A DNA stretch of 45,878 nt from an uncultured Selenomonas sp. (lineage in GTDB: Bacteria; Bacillota; Negativicutes; Selenomonadales; Selenomonadaceae): NCBI GenBank assembly GCA_902766095.1, contig CACXCN010000032.1, positions 1-45,878 on the forward strand. Direction: 5' to 3'. Every line of letters begins with the position of its first letter. Positions within the stretch are counted from its first letter, which is position 1. Below are positions 24,869 to 34,600 of this stretch, piece by piece. The position numbers and the translations under genes were made by a program. The notes below the pieces were generated by a model. That model searched no databases. It was not told the DNA's origin and worked only from the letters and a program-made list of their open reading frames with translations.

Positions 24869-26605
24869 TCAGACAGCCTGTATCGGCCGCAGCTGCCAAT
24901 CGCCGTCCTCGATATGCAGCTCCGTATCATGCTGGGCGAAAAGCGTACTGCGATGACCGACGCTCACGATGCTGAGCGCCGGCAGCTCATGGCGCAGCAG
25001 CTCATACATCGCCTGCTCCCTCGGCTCATCGAGTGCCGAAGTTGCCTCATCGAGGAACACCCAGTCTGGCTGCACCAGCAACACCCGCGCAAAAGCCAGA
25101 CGCTGCTGCTCGCCCAGAGACAGGATGCGGCTCCAATCATCAACATCATCAAGCCGGTCCATGAGCGGGGCGAGGTCCACACGCTCCAGTATCTGCCGCA
25201 GCCGCTCGTCCTCGGCCGGTGTCCCAGCCGGTACCTCGAGCGGATAGTAGATCGCTCCGCGCAACGTGCCGAGCGGCAGGTACGGACGCTGCGGCAGGAA
25301 CAATACGCGGCTCCCGGCCGTCAGCTGGATGCGTCCCTTGCCATAGGGCCATATGCCGGCCAGTGTCCGCAGCAGAGTACTCTTGCCGCACCCCGAAGCC
25401 CCGGTCACGAGCACGCGGCTCCCCTGCGGCAGCTCCATATTGCAGTCGCGCAGCAGCACACGGCCATCCGGCAGCGACACCTCGAGATCATCGAGCTCGA
25501 GGATACTGCCCACACCTCCGGCAGCGGTACGCTCCTCACGGACGCCATTCTCTATACCGCTGACCTCATCCATATGGTGCGTGAACGTCGACAGACGTCG
25601 TATGACTGCCGCCAGCTGGGCGATGGTCGAGTAGGAATCGACGAAGTACGACAGCGCATCCTGCACGCGCCCGAACGCCGACACCGTCTGCATGAGGCCG
25701 CCGAGCGCCATCGTCCCCGCGAAATACTGCGGCGCCGCCAGCACCAGCGGCACGATGATGGCCAGCTGGCCATAGCCATTGACGTAGAAATTCAGCAATT
25801 TCGTGCGCTTCATGAGCTGCCAGTAGTTCCCGACCACGCGGCCGAAACGCTCCCGGAAGCCCTCGCCCTCCGGCACCTCGCCATGATAGAAAGCGATGCT
25901 CTCGCTGTTCTCGCGCATGCGCATCATGCTGAAACGGAAATCAGCCTCGTAACGCTGCTGATCGAAATTCAGCCCGATGAGCTTGCGGCCCACGAGATGA
26001 GCCCCGCCTGTACCGACGATGGAATAGATGAGCGAGAACCAGAACATATAGCCATATATGACGAACTCATGGCTGCCGACCGGCACCGTGAACGCCCCCG
26101 ACAGATTCCAGAGCACGACGCCGAACGCACCGAGACTCGTCAGCTGCTTTACGAACCCCACGAGGAGCTCCAGCGACAGCTGCACGAACTGATTGATATC
26201 CTCCGAGATACGCTGATCCGGGTTATCCGTGTCACTGCGCAGCACCTGCAGCCGGTAATACGTCTCACGATCGAGCCAGCTGCCTATATACTTGTCCGTC
26301 ATCCAGGTACGCCACTTGATCTGCAGCATCTGCCGCAGGTATATCGCGTAGACGGCGATGAATATATAGAGGAAAGCCAGTCCCGTGAACTTGCCCACGA
26401 GCGGCCAGAACTGATCCATCTGATACTGCTGCAACGCATTGTAGAAATCGTTATACCAGCTGTTGATAAGCACCAGCAGATAGACCGACGCCAGCGTCAG
26501 GGCGATGACGATGCCCAGCAGGCCCCAGGCCCGCCATTTCTGCTCGCTCACCCAATAGCCGCGGAACATCTGCCAAAAGCCATGCAAAAGTTGCTTCTTA
26601 CTCAA
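24869..26605 (-). CDS. SbmA/YddA-type ABC transporter (permease-ATPase fusion)
   Basis: 578-residue half transporter with the membrane domain first (about 1-340, six membrane segments, the ABC_membrane_2/SbmA-BacA type with INSWYNDFYNALQQ near 47-60 and KWRTWMTDKYIGSWLDR near 97-113), then an ATPase domain. The ATPase shows Walker A GASGCGKST (about 397-405), signature LSLGEQQR (near 490) and Walker B FLDEATSALD (near 518). Length and order match E. coli YddA. The TTG start at 26605 is preceded by TGAGG. A likely promoter lies at 26663-26691. Relatives move peptides or long-chain acyl compounds across the inner membrane. It is divergent from the small membrane protein at 26806. Confidence 0.88.
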   Translation of the reverse strand: MSKKQLLHGFWQMFRGYWVSEQKWRAWGLLGIVIALTLASVYLLVLINSWYNDFYNALQQYQMDQFWPLVGKFTGLAFLYIFIAVYAIYLRQMLQIKWRTWMTDKYIGSWLDRETYYRLQVLRSDTDNPDQRISEDINQFVQLSLELLVGFVKQLTSLGAFGVVLWNLSGAFTVPVGSHEFVIYGYMFWFSLIYSIVGTGGAHLVGRKLIGLNFDQQRYEADFRFSMMRMRENSESIAFYHGEVPEGEGFRERFGRVVGNYWQLMKRTKLLNFYVNGYGQLAIIVPLVLAAPQYFAGTMALGGLMQTVSAFGRVQDALSYFVDSYSTIAQLAAVIRRLSTFTHHMDEVSGIENGVREERTAAGGVGSILELDDLEVSLPDGRVLLRDCNMELPQGSRVLVTGASGCGKSTLLRTLAGIWPYGKGRIQLTAGSRVLFLPQRPYLPLGTLRGAIYYPLEVPAGTPAEDERLRQILERVDLAPLMDRLDDVDDWSRILSLGEQQRLAFARVLLVQPDWVFLDEATSALDEPREQAMYELLRHELPALSIVSVGHRSTLFAQHDTELHIEDGDWQLRPIQAV

Positions 26606-26662
26606 TATGCCTCACGCCTCTTTCTGATCTGCCGTGGCCGGCCGCCACGGTCGGATACCATC

Positions 26663-26691
26663 AGTATAGCTTTTTACCACCCCGACTGCAA
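26663..26691 (-). promoter_or_regulatory. Probable promoter of the ABC transporter gene
   Basis: On the minus strand, TTGCAG (26686-26691), a 17-bp spacer and TATACT (26663-26668). The -10 is good and the -35 weak. Confidence 0.45.
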
Positions 26692-26805
26692 GTCATATCC
26701 GCCCTCGGCCACAAATATCCTGCGGCTTTCCCGCCAGATGTGGTAGAATATAGGATGGTGGCTGGTTGCCGCCCATCAATAGAGAATACATAAAAGGAGA
26801 TCTAC

Positions 26806-27459
26806 ATGGTCATATTCATTCTCAGCCTGATTGCGGCGGTGCTGCTCTGGCTGCTCTATCGCTACATACCGAGCCGCAAGGTATTCGCGGCCTTCTGCAC
26901 CGTGCTCATCGTGGCCGCCGGCATCGTCTATTTCGCCTGGCCCCGTCAGGCCCCGGCCGAGCCGGCCCTATCCGCAGCTGACCGCCAGTCACTCCTCGAG
27001 CAGCAGGAACTTTTCGCCAGCTGGTACAAAGGCTATCAAAAAGACCTGACCGACCTCGACCGACAGTGGCAATGGTATCACCAGATACTCGAAGCCTTCA
27101 AGGAAGACAGCATATCCATAGAAGTAACCTATGTCCGCCTGCAACAGCTCGAGAAAGACAGCCTCGCCCTCGAAGAGCGCATCGCCGGCAACGCCCCACC
27201 GCTCGAACTCGACAGCGCCTGCTATGACCAGCTGGCCTCCCTGCTGGCCAAGACCCGCACCTATGCCGCGACCCAGCATCGCACCATAGCCCTGACCCGG
27301 GCCGCGGCCGACCCGCAGCACCAGTTTACTCAGGATCAGGCCATCCAGAGCCACGAGCTCGAGGAGGTCATGCTGCGCGAGTCGCCAACAAAGCTCTTCA
27401 TCGCCGACGAGATCATGGCCGTGCGCGACTACCTGACCATCCCGCGCGACTCCCAGTGA
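26806..27459 (+). CDS. Small membrane protein with coiled-coil tail (unknown)
   Basis: 217 residues, no family recognised. Two membrane segments (about 1-18 and 25-44), separated by a short basic loop (YRYIPSRK), are followed by a Pro/Ala linker and a hydrophilic helical domain of about 165 residues rich in Gln, Leu and Asp (QQELFASWYKGYQKDLTDL near 64-82). The first hydrophobic stretch could be a signal peptide, but lacks a clear cleavage site. AAAAGGAG lies about 7 nt before the ATG. It is monocistronic, with a terminator at 27473-27508, and divergent from the ABC gene. Confidence 0.72.
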   Translation: MVIFILSLIAAVLLWLLYRYIPSRKVFAAFCTVLIVAAGIVYFAWPRQAPAEPALSAADRQSLLEQQELFASWYKGYQKDLTDLDRQWQWYHQILEAFKEDSISIEVTYVRLQQLEKDSLALEERIAGNAPPLELDSACYDQLASLLAKTRTYAATQHRTIALTRAAADPQHQFTQDQAIQSHELEEVMLRESPTKLFIADEIMAVRDYLTIPRDSQ

Positions 27460-27472
27460 ACGCCCCATCACC

Positions 27473-27508
27473 AGCCCCGATACTCCTCAGGATCATCGGG
27501 GCTTTTTC
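27473..27508 (+). terminator. Intrinsic terminator
   Basis: A perfect 9-bp stem AGCCCCGAT/ATCGGGGCT (27473-27481 with 27495-27503), a 13-nt loop and a T5 tail, 14 nt after the stop at 27459. Confidence 0.85.
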
Positions 27509-27683
27509 TATCGCTAACTTGAAACTTTTTTCTCAATTTGCACCAGTTCAAGACAGGAAAAGATAAAAAAATAACGAAAACTATTCTGTAAGGAGATTTA
27601 CTACACGGCCATGGACCGCTACGATGCCCATAGTCCAAGGATATCTATTGCAAGCAAAGGATTTTCAGGGGGAGCGTGTTGCA

Positions 27684-28616
27684 ATGAAAACGGTAAGATT
27701 CATAGTAGCTTTACTGCTGACAGGCCTGATGGCCTTCACGCTAGCCGGCTGTGGCAGTTCGGGCAGCAATTCCAAAGAGGTGTATTTCGTATCGCATGAT
27801 AATCTGACTGGCTATCCCGGCATGCTGTACGATGCCCTGAATGCGGAAGCCCAGAGCAGCGGCTACACATTGGAATCGACGAATGCCGAAATGGATGCGA
27901 ACAAGCAGATCGACCAGATGAACGAGATCATCGCCAAGAAGCCTGCTGCCATCGTACTGCTGCCAGTCGAGGCCCAGGCTCTGAAACCGGCCGTCGAAAA
28001 AGCGAATGAGGCCGGCATCCCGGTCGTCGTCACGAACCGCGATATCGCCGGCGGCAAAGTAGCTACCGTCTACTCCGACGAGGAGCAGTCCGGACGCCTG
28101 CAGGGCGAATACATGGCCCAGCATCTGAAGCAGGGCGCCAAGATCGTCTATTTCATGGGCGACAGCTCGCTGACATCCGCCCATCAGCGCTGGGAAAACT
28201 TCAAGTCCAACTGCCTCGACAAACGTCCGGATATCGAGCTGCTCGCCTCCACCGATGCTGACTGGAGCAAGAGCGAGGCTGTGAAATACATGTCGATGTG
28301 GCTGAAGATATTCCCGCAGATCGATGCTGTCGTCGCCGGCAACGATGAGATGGCCCTCGGCGCCATCGAGGCCATGAAAGCCGCCGGCCGCCTCAACAGC
28401 GACGTCCTCGTAACCGGCATCGATGCTGAGGATACAGCCCTCCAGAAAATAGCCGCCGGCGAGATGAGCCAAACGGTAAAACAGGATGCTGGCGCCTCCG
28501 CCAAGAGCATTTGGGAACTCGTAGAGAAGATGGTAAAGAGCGGCCAGACGACGGACAACGTGAAGGTCCCGTTCATCAACATCACCCGCGATAACATCTC
28601 ACAATTCCTGAATTGA
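27684..28616 (+). CDS. Periplasmic sugar-binding lipoprotein (Peripl_BP_4 type)
   Basis: 310 residues from ATG 27684, with GGGGGAG about 9 nt upstream. A lipoprotein signal (basic head, hydrophobic core, lipobox LAGC with Cys23) leads into a two-lobe binding domain of the RbsB/xylose/galactose-binding group ([11 protein letters not shown] near 32-42, [23 protein letters not shown] split at the hinge, VVVTNRD near 115, [19 protein letters not shown] near 213-231, VTGIDA near 243). It is followed 16 nt later by a chemoreceptor gene and no ABC permease or ATPase. That suggests it senses a sugar for chemotaxis rather than feeding a local transporter. The ligand is unknown. Confidence 0.87.
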   Translation: MKTVRFIVALLLTGLMAFTLAGCGSSGSNSKEVYFVSHDNLTGYPGMLYDALNAEAQSSGYTLESTNAEMDANKQIDQMNEIIAKKPAAIVLLPVEAQALKPAVEKANEAGIPVVVTNRDIAGGKVATVYSDEEQSGRLQGEYMAQHLKQGAKIVYFMGDSSLTSAHQRWENFKSNCLDKRPDIELLASTDADWSKSEAVKYMSMWLKIFPQIDAVVAGNDEMALGAIEAMKAAGRLNSDVLVTGIDAEDTALQKIAAGEMSQTVKQDAGASAKSIWELVEKMVKSGQTTDNVKVPFINITRDNISQFLN

Positions 28617-28632
28617 GCTGGAGGTGACCATT

Positions 28633-30339
28633 TTGAAAAACTTAAGCGTACAGACAAAGATACTAGTCCTGGCGGCTATTATGATGGTGATAACCTGCAT
28701 AATCGCAGCCGTAGGCATATACTCGAACTCCCAGTCCAAACAGGCTACGAACGACATGTACAACTACAACCTCATGACGACGCAGTACCTGGCTGACGCG
28801 ACCGTGCAGATGCATGGCATCAACAGCGACATGGACTACCTGCTGCTGGAGGATTTCGCTCCGTCGAACCGCCAGATCATCCTCGACGACCTGACCGGCA
28901 AGGCCAAGGACATCAAGAACGATATCGACAAGGTAAAAGCCAGCGATCGCAGTGACCGCGCGCAGGAAACCATCACGAAGATCGAGCAGGACCTGGATAA
29001 ATTCATCAGCGAGATCGGGGCTGCCAAGAACCTCACCAACTCTCCTGAGGATAAAGCGAAATTCCTCCAGACGCTCGAAAGCGCCAAAGCGGTCAACTCC
29101 AGCCTGTCCATACTGACGCCGGACAACGTCCAGCAGGGCAAGCTGCTCTATGAGCACAGCTCGGCTGTATATGACCGCACGATAAAGATATTCATTGCCA
29201 TCATCATCGTCGGCCTCATCATCGGTGCCATCGCCGTCCACATCATCGCCAAGAACATATCCAGCCCGCTCAATGAAGGCATCAGCCTGCTCAACGAAGT
29301 AGCCTCCGGCGACCTCACCCAGGAACTGCCCGAGGACCTCAAGGATCGTCAGGACGAAATCGGGACGCTGATCGCCGCCCTGGACACCATGCAGCGTTCG
29401 CTCCGCAGTGTGCTGCATGACGTCAGCACCGAGGCCGAGAACAGCGCCGCCATCGTCCAGGAGGTCGAGGGCCTCGTAAACGAGCTCACCGAGGCTGCCC
29501 AGGATATGTCGGCCACGACCGAAGAGATGGCTGCCGGCATGGAGGAGACTGCTGCCTCCACGACGAACCTTGAGCACCTGTCCGACACCATCAGCGAAAG
29601 CATCGATACCTCGGCCGCCGAAGCCAGGAAGAGCGAAGCCTACACGAACGAAGTATCGGCCCGCGCGACCGAGCTGAAAACGAAGATGAACGAGGCCCAG
29701 AGCAGCGCCACGGCGGTATACGGCAATACGAAGCCGGCCGTAGAGCAGGCGATCGAGGCCGTCAAAGTCGTCGACAACATCACGTCGCTGACTCAGGAAA
29801 TCACCAGCATCGCCGAGCAGACGAACCTGCTGGCCCTGAACGCGGCCATAGAGGCCGCCCGCGCGGGCGAGCATGGCCGCGGATTTGCCGTCGTCGCCGA
29901 CGAGGTTGCGAAGCTGGCCGACCAGAGCCATCAGACCGCCCAAAAGATCCAGGAGCTCACTGGCAACGTCACGAGCGCCGTTCAGGATCTCTCCAGCAGT
30001 GCTTTCGACCTGCTGAAGTTCATGGACGAAAACGTGAACCAGGACTACGAGCTCATCAACAAGACGGCCGAGCAGTACTATCAGGATGCCACCTACCTGC
30101 ATGACTTCTCCACGAAGACGAGCAGCTCCTCGCAGGACATCGCCCAGAACGTAGCGACCATGAACCAGGCCGTCAGCGAGATCGCCAAGGCCACCCAGGA
30201 AGGCGCTACCGGCAACACCACGGTCGCCGAAAAAGTGACCCAGGTCGCAGAAAAAGCCAACACCATCCTCGAAAAGATACGGCTCACAGAAGAAGATACA
30301 CGCAAGCTCAAAGAACAGGTCGCTCACTTCAAAGTCTGA
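28633..30339 (+). CDS. Methyl-accepting chemotaxis protein
   Basis: 568 residues from a TTG start at 28633, fixed by GGAGGTGA 7 nt upstream (the GTG at 28624 lies inside that site). Membrane segment 1 is at about 8-28, a periplasmic four-helix-bundle-like sensor at 29-183, membrane segment 2 at about 184-206, HAMP at 207-260, and a cytoplasmic signalling hairpin to the end. The hallmark tip is present around 395-425 ([18 protein letters not shown], then [15 protein letters not shown]) for CheA/CheW binding, with Glu/Gln-rich methylation helices on both sides. The sensor is of the size that docks periplasmic binding proteins, and the sugar-binding lipoprotein gene is directly upstream. A terminator lies at 30355-30391. 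Confidence 0.93.
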   Translation: MKNLSVQTKILVLAAIMMVITCIIAAVGIYSNSQSKQATNDMYNYNLMTTQYLADATVQMHGINSDMDYLLLEDFAPSNRQIILDDLTGKAKDIKNDIDKVKASDRSDRAQETITKIEQDLDKFISEIGAAKNLTNSPEDKAKFLQTLESAKAVNSSLSILTPDNVQQGKLLYEHSSAVYDRTIKIFIAIIIVGLIIGAIAVHIIAKNISSPLNEGISLLNEVASGDLTQELPEDLKDRQDEIGTLIAALDTMQRSLRSVLHDVSTEAENSAAIVQEVEGLVNELTEAAQDMSATTEEMAAGMEETAASTTNLEHLSDTISESIDTSAAEARKSEAYTNEVSARATELKTKMNEAQSSATAVYGNTKPAVEQAIEAVKVVDNITSLTQEITSIAEQTNLLALNAAIEAARAGEHGRGFAVVADEVAKLADQSHQTAQKIQELTGNVTSAVQDLSSSAFDLLKFMDENVNQDYELINKTAEQYYQDATYLHDFSTKTSSSSQDIAQNVATMNQAVSEIAKATQEGATGNTTVAEKVTQVAEKANTILEKIRLTEEDTRKLKEQVAHFKV

Positions 30340-30354
30340 GCCTCCCTGCAACAA

Positions 30355-30391
30355 CAAAAAATCGGTTGCCTTTCCGGCAGCCGATTTTTTT
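30355..30391. terminator. Bidirectional terminator between MCP gene and rfbD
   Basis: An 11-bp stem (30360-30370 with 30376-30386, one G:U pair) is flanked by A6 on the left and T7 on the right, so it works for both convergent genes. Confidence 0.9.
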
Positions 30392-30416
30392 ATGTTCACC
30401 ATTCAGAAATCCATCA

Positions 30417-31286
30417 TCACCGCATGCAGCTGTCGGCCATACTGACCCCGAGCTCTGTCAGATAGCGCCCCACAGCATCCTGCCACCGCGGCAGACGCTG
30501 GAAGCCGGCTTGATCGAGACAAGCCTTGCTCATACGGGAATTATGCGGACGTCGGGCCTTTGTCGGATAGGCACTGCTCGGGACCGGCGTCACATGCGTC
30601 GCGCGTCCGGCCTGACGGAATATCTCCGCCGCGAACTCCGCCCACGAGCAGAAGCCCTCGTTCGTCGCCTGATAGACGCCATAGCTATCGCTCTCCGCCA
30701 TATCGCCGAGCAACCGTGCCAGATCATACGTATACGTCGGACTGCCGACCTGGTCATCAACCACGGTCAGCTCGTCGTGCGTCTCGCTGAGGCGCAGCAT
30801 CGTGCGGATAAAGTTGTTCCCGTTGCGGCCGAACACCCACGAAATGCGCACGATGAAATAATGATCGAGCGCCCGCTGCACCGCAAGCTCACCATCGAGC
30901 TTCGTCTGGCCGTAGACATTGAGCGGCCCCTTCGGTGCATCCGGCTCATAGGCCGTATCGCCATCACCGGGGAATACATAATCCGTGCTGATATAGATCA
31001 TTTTCGCCCCGACAGCCGCACACGCCTCAGCCACAGCCTGCGTCCCCGCCGCATTAACCGCCCGCGCCAGCTCAGGCTCGTCCTCAGCCTTGTCGACGGC
31101 CGTATAGGCAGCACAGTGGACGACCGCCTGCGGATGATAGGCTTCTATGTATTCACGGACCTTGTCCGGCTCGGTCAGCGGCAGCTCGCGGCTGGACACG
31201 CCGCGCACCTGATGCCCGCGCCGCGTCAGATCCCGCACGCAATCATACCCCAGCTGCCCCGAAGCCCCTGTAACTAATATCTTCAT
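30417..31286 (-). CDS. rfbD: dTDP-4-dehydrorhamnose reductase
   Basis: 289-residue extended-SDR enzyme that reduces dTDP-4-keto-L-rhamnose to dTDP-L-rhamnose, the last step of the activated rhamnose pathway. The start is ATG 31286 (AGAGG about 11 nt upstream); the 13 extra codons of the longer frame are unlikely. The nucleotide site is VTGASGQLG (5-13), the catalytic Tyr-Lys is in VYGQTKLDGE (near 127-136), and STDYVFPGDG (near 102-111) and WVFGRNGNNF (near 149-158) are typical RmlD blocks. The rmlA, rmlB and rmlC genes are not beside it. The product would feed surface polysaccharide. Confidence 0.92.
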   Translation of the reverse strand: MKILVTGASGQLGYDCVRDLTRRGHQVRGVSSRELPLTEPDKVREYIEAYHPQAVVHCAAYTAVDKAEDEPELARAVNAAGTQAVAEACAAVGAKMIYISTDYVFPGDGDTAYEPDAPKGPLNVYGQTKLDGELAVQRALDHYFIVRISWVFGRNGNNFIRTMLRLSETHDELTVVDDQVGSPTYTYDLARLLGDMAESDSYGVYQATNEGFCSWAEFAAEIFRQAGRATHVTPVPSSAYPTKARRPHNSRMSKACLDQAGFQRLPRWQDAVGRYLTELGVSMADSCMR

Positions 31287-31426
31287 CGAACTCAGTACCT
31301 CTCTTGTATCGCTGTGCTCTCGCATGCAAAACCTTTATCATTATTAAGTTCGCCAAAAAGAATCCATCTCCTGCCATCAAAATCATAACTGTGCACCTAT
31401 CGATACGAAGCCGTCCTAACATACGG

Positions 31427-31620
31427 AGCCTTCCCCTCAGTGGGCGCGAAGCGCGGATTGCCGGTGGCACCCCCGGACAGGTGGCTCGCGCTTGCGCGAG
31501 ACGAAAAAGGTGTAGCTCGAGAAAATCGCTACATAGAGTATGCGCTCTAAATATAGAATCAAATCCCAGCTACACCTCATCCACCGCTGACGCGGTCCCC
31601 CTTCTCCTGAGGAGAAGGCT
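31427..31620. repeat. Dispersed intergenic repeat, copy A
   Basis: The ends are inverted copies AGCCTTCCCCTCAG (31427-31440) and CTGAGGAGAAGGCT (31607-31620), 13 of 14 complementary. Inside is a second inverted pair, AGGTGTAGCT (31508-31517) and AGCTACACCT (31568-31577). The part 31505-31586 is homologous, in opposite orientation, to 44179-44262: CGGTGGATGAGGTGTAGC is identical over 18 bp, as is the CTCTATGTAGCGA segment. No coding capacity is seen. It lies 19 bp beyond the stop of the helicase gene, at one edge of the restriction-modification island. Confidence 0.75.
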
Positions 31621-31638
31621 TAGAAAGAGAGGCGGCAC

Positions 31639-34600
31639 TCACTTGGCGAGTGCGTCGCCAAATAACTTTTTCAATCCCGCTTCCATCGTCCCATTCTTTG
31701 CAAATTGCAGCGTATCACAGAGCTTTATGTTGTTTTTCTCGATGTGGATATCATCGCTAAATCCCAGAATGTAACGCAGACAAATCCGATAGATGATTTC
31801 TGTCGGTGCGCAGCCATACACCTGCTTGGCGAATATGTGATTCAGCCTCTCAGCATCATCCGGGAAAAGTTCCTTTATATGGTCGCTCTGGAAAAGCCTT
31901 TTCACGATCTCCGTGATGTACATGCCGGATTTCATGTAGAGGTCGGCAAACGTAGCCTCCGGATTATCGAAACAGCCCGGATTCTCTTCTTCCAGCTGGT
32001 CGACCATATCCTTTACGACGCGCTTGGGCGTGAAAATCTGATTCGTCTTCTGCGGCGGGATGTAAGTAAATATATCCTCGTCATGCTGGCCGCTGAAGTA
32101 GTCCGCCAGTTCTTTCCTCTTCTTTACGAACTCCTGTACCGCATCATCAAATACGACTTCATCGAACAGATGACCATCAAAATGCTTCGTCACTGTTTGG
32201 CCATCTTCATCCGTCACTGTGTAGTCGCCGCCGTCGCGCAGCATCCGGAACTGGTCGAGCGTCACACCGGCACCACTCTGCGGATTCACTGTGACCTCCC
32301 AGAACACATCTGCTGGGACGAGCGTATCAAAATTCGCCAGAGTCGTATTCTCATCGCCATAAGCCATAAGGAATGCCGGTATCGTGCGTGAAAAGCCGCG
32401 CAGATGGTCGCGGACACTGCCTTCGATAGAATTCTTCTCGGCATTCAGCTTCTCTGTCTCGACAGTATCGACGATGGCTGCCGTCGCTGCCTGGACGGTT
32501 TCCTGGTTGCTGAGCTTCTGCTGTATATTTTTGACCATCTGTTGATAGTTCTCTTCTCTGCGCTTCTCATATTCCTCATCCAGTCTGCTGATTTCCGTCA
32601 TCGAGGCGCCCCGCTGCTGGGCATCGGCAATCTTATCCTCCCGTTCCTTTTCGAGCTGGTTATCCTGGATGGTATAGGTACCATATTCACCATTAACGAT
32701 TTGATCCGCATCTTCTTTTATTTTGCGTTCCAGCTTCTTCTGGGTGGATTTTTTGAGATCTCGACCATACTTCTCCTTGGCGGTTCCTATGAGCGTGGTA
32801 GCCAGCGTCCCCGAGAATCTCTCCCGAAGATTATCGAGTTCATTCTTCTTGCCATCCGGATTTTTCCGGAATTCTCCCTTGATATCATTCACGGTTTCTT
32901 CCAGCTGGCTATCGACCTCGCCGAATACTTTTTCCCCGAACAAATCCCGTGCCAGCCCGATCGTCTGCTCCGACAGAATATCGACCTCGCCATTTTCATT
33001 CAGATGCAGATCATCAGCCGTATCCTCATCGATATCGACATCGTCGAGTTTGGACGGCTGCTCGATCGCCTGCATACCATTGATCAAATCGATGATTTCC
33101 TTCGGCGCACCGAATATTCCCGAAATATTGGCAAACAGGAAATTCGACATGAAGCCACGCTCCACGACTTCCTTTGCGTGGATATGCCGCGGAATGGTCA
33201 ATACGGACTCAGCGTCCAGCTCGACCATCGCGCCACCATCATCCTCACCGTAGACCGGGAAGAAATTCAGCAGTTCCCGGACATGCTGCTTGCGCTGATC
33301 GAATTCCCCCTTGTCACCGGACGTCTCCGGTATCAGGTCATTGGCGAACTGTTCGAAAATCGTCAGTGTCCTGGCTGGATCGAAGTCAAACACATAGGCG
33401 TTCTTCTTGCGATAGGAATTTCCCTTCGCATCATGGAAAAGGCACGGGTTCTGCGCGCGGAAAGCTGCCTGCATGTAGAGGGCCGGGCTGGCCATATTCG
33501 AGAGCATCAGCACAGCCGTCCACTCGGGGATTGTCACGCCTGTAGTCAGTTGCCCGACCGACAGCGTGATAGTCTTATCGTATGTCTTTATAGCTTGCGT
33601 GACCCGGCCGAAAGCTTTCTCATTCTCGTTCTCGTCATCATCATCCAGCTTGCCATCGCCGGCTGCTAAGATGATTTCATAGTCCTTGAATACCGGATGA
33701 AGCTCCAGCTTCTTGGCTAGAGCCTTGGCGCTGGCCACACGATTCAGCAGCCAGAATGTATGCTTGAGCTCGTCGCGCAGCTCGGGGGTAGAAAAAGGGA
33801 ATTTCTCCTGCGAAGTCAAGGCATCGAGGAACTTATCCACCTCGGCGTCATGGATGAACTTGCCGGATTCATTCGTCTGGAAGAACTCGTTCAAGTCGAA
33901 CGCGTATTCCTCAACATCATTATCGGCAAGCTCTATCCCCTGCCGCAACTTGTCCTGGACAATAGACGACATCTGGTAGGTGAACAGCGACAGGCGGGGC
34001 AGGTTCTCATACGGGTTTTCGATCTCGCTGGCAGCATCCCAATCGCGTTTTTTCTGCTGCTCGTCAGCATAGGTCCAGTTATAAATCGCGTTCTCCGGGA
34101 ACTTATCATTGGCAAGCGCCTTGAACGGCGTACCGGAAAGGTGCAACGTATATTTGCGGTCAATCTGACTGAAAGCTGTGTCGGTCTTATAGGTGTCCAC
34201 ACCTTCATGTGCTTCATCGATGATGAGGATGTCCCATTTCAGGCCGTGCTTGGCACTGACTTCCTTCAGCTTGTCATAGCTCCCGCCGAAATACAGAGAG
34301 CCCTTCAAATCCTGCAGGCTGACGAACTCGATACAGCCCTTGATGTCATCATCCTCTGATTCCGTTACTTTGTCGTTATATTCCTGCCGGCTCAGGACGT
34401 ATTTCCGGTCCTTGATGCCATCGACGTTGCTGACGAAAAGGTAGCCCGACTGCGGGCCGAAGAACGTCTCATAGTCCTGATACCACGAGTTCGCTATCGC
34501 CGGACGGTTCGTGACAATCAGCACATTCGTCGCGTCGAGTCGCCGACACAGATCATACGCCGACAGCGTCTTGCCGAAACGCGGCTTACAGTTCCAGAGG

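Noticed and set aside
27611-27799. Small plus-strand ORF (62 codons) overlapping the start of the sugar-binding lipoprotein
   Set aside because: The AAGGAG site is 15 nt away, the peptide is unremarkable, and the lipoprotein frame has its own site and a clear signal peptide.
28663-30402. Open minus-strand frame of 579 codons opposite the chemoreceptor gene
   Set aside because: Antisense shadow with Val/Gly/Asp-rich composition; the plus strand has a complete receptor with all its domains.
31304-31774. Open plus-strand frame of 156 codons
   Set aside because: It spans the dispersed repeat and runs antisense into the end of the helicase gene; composition is not protein-like.
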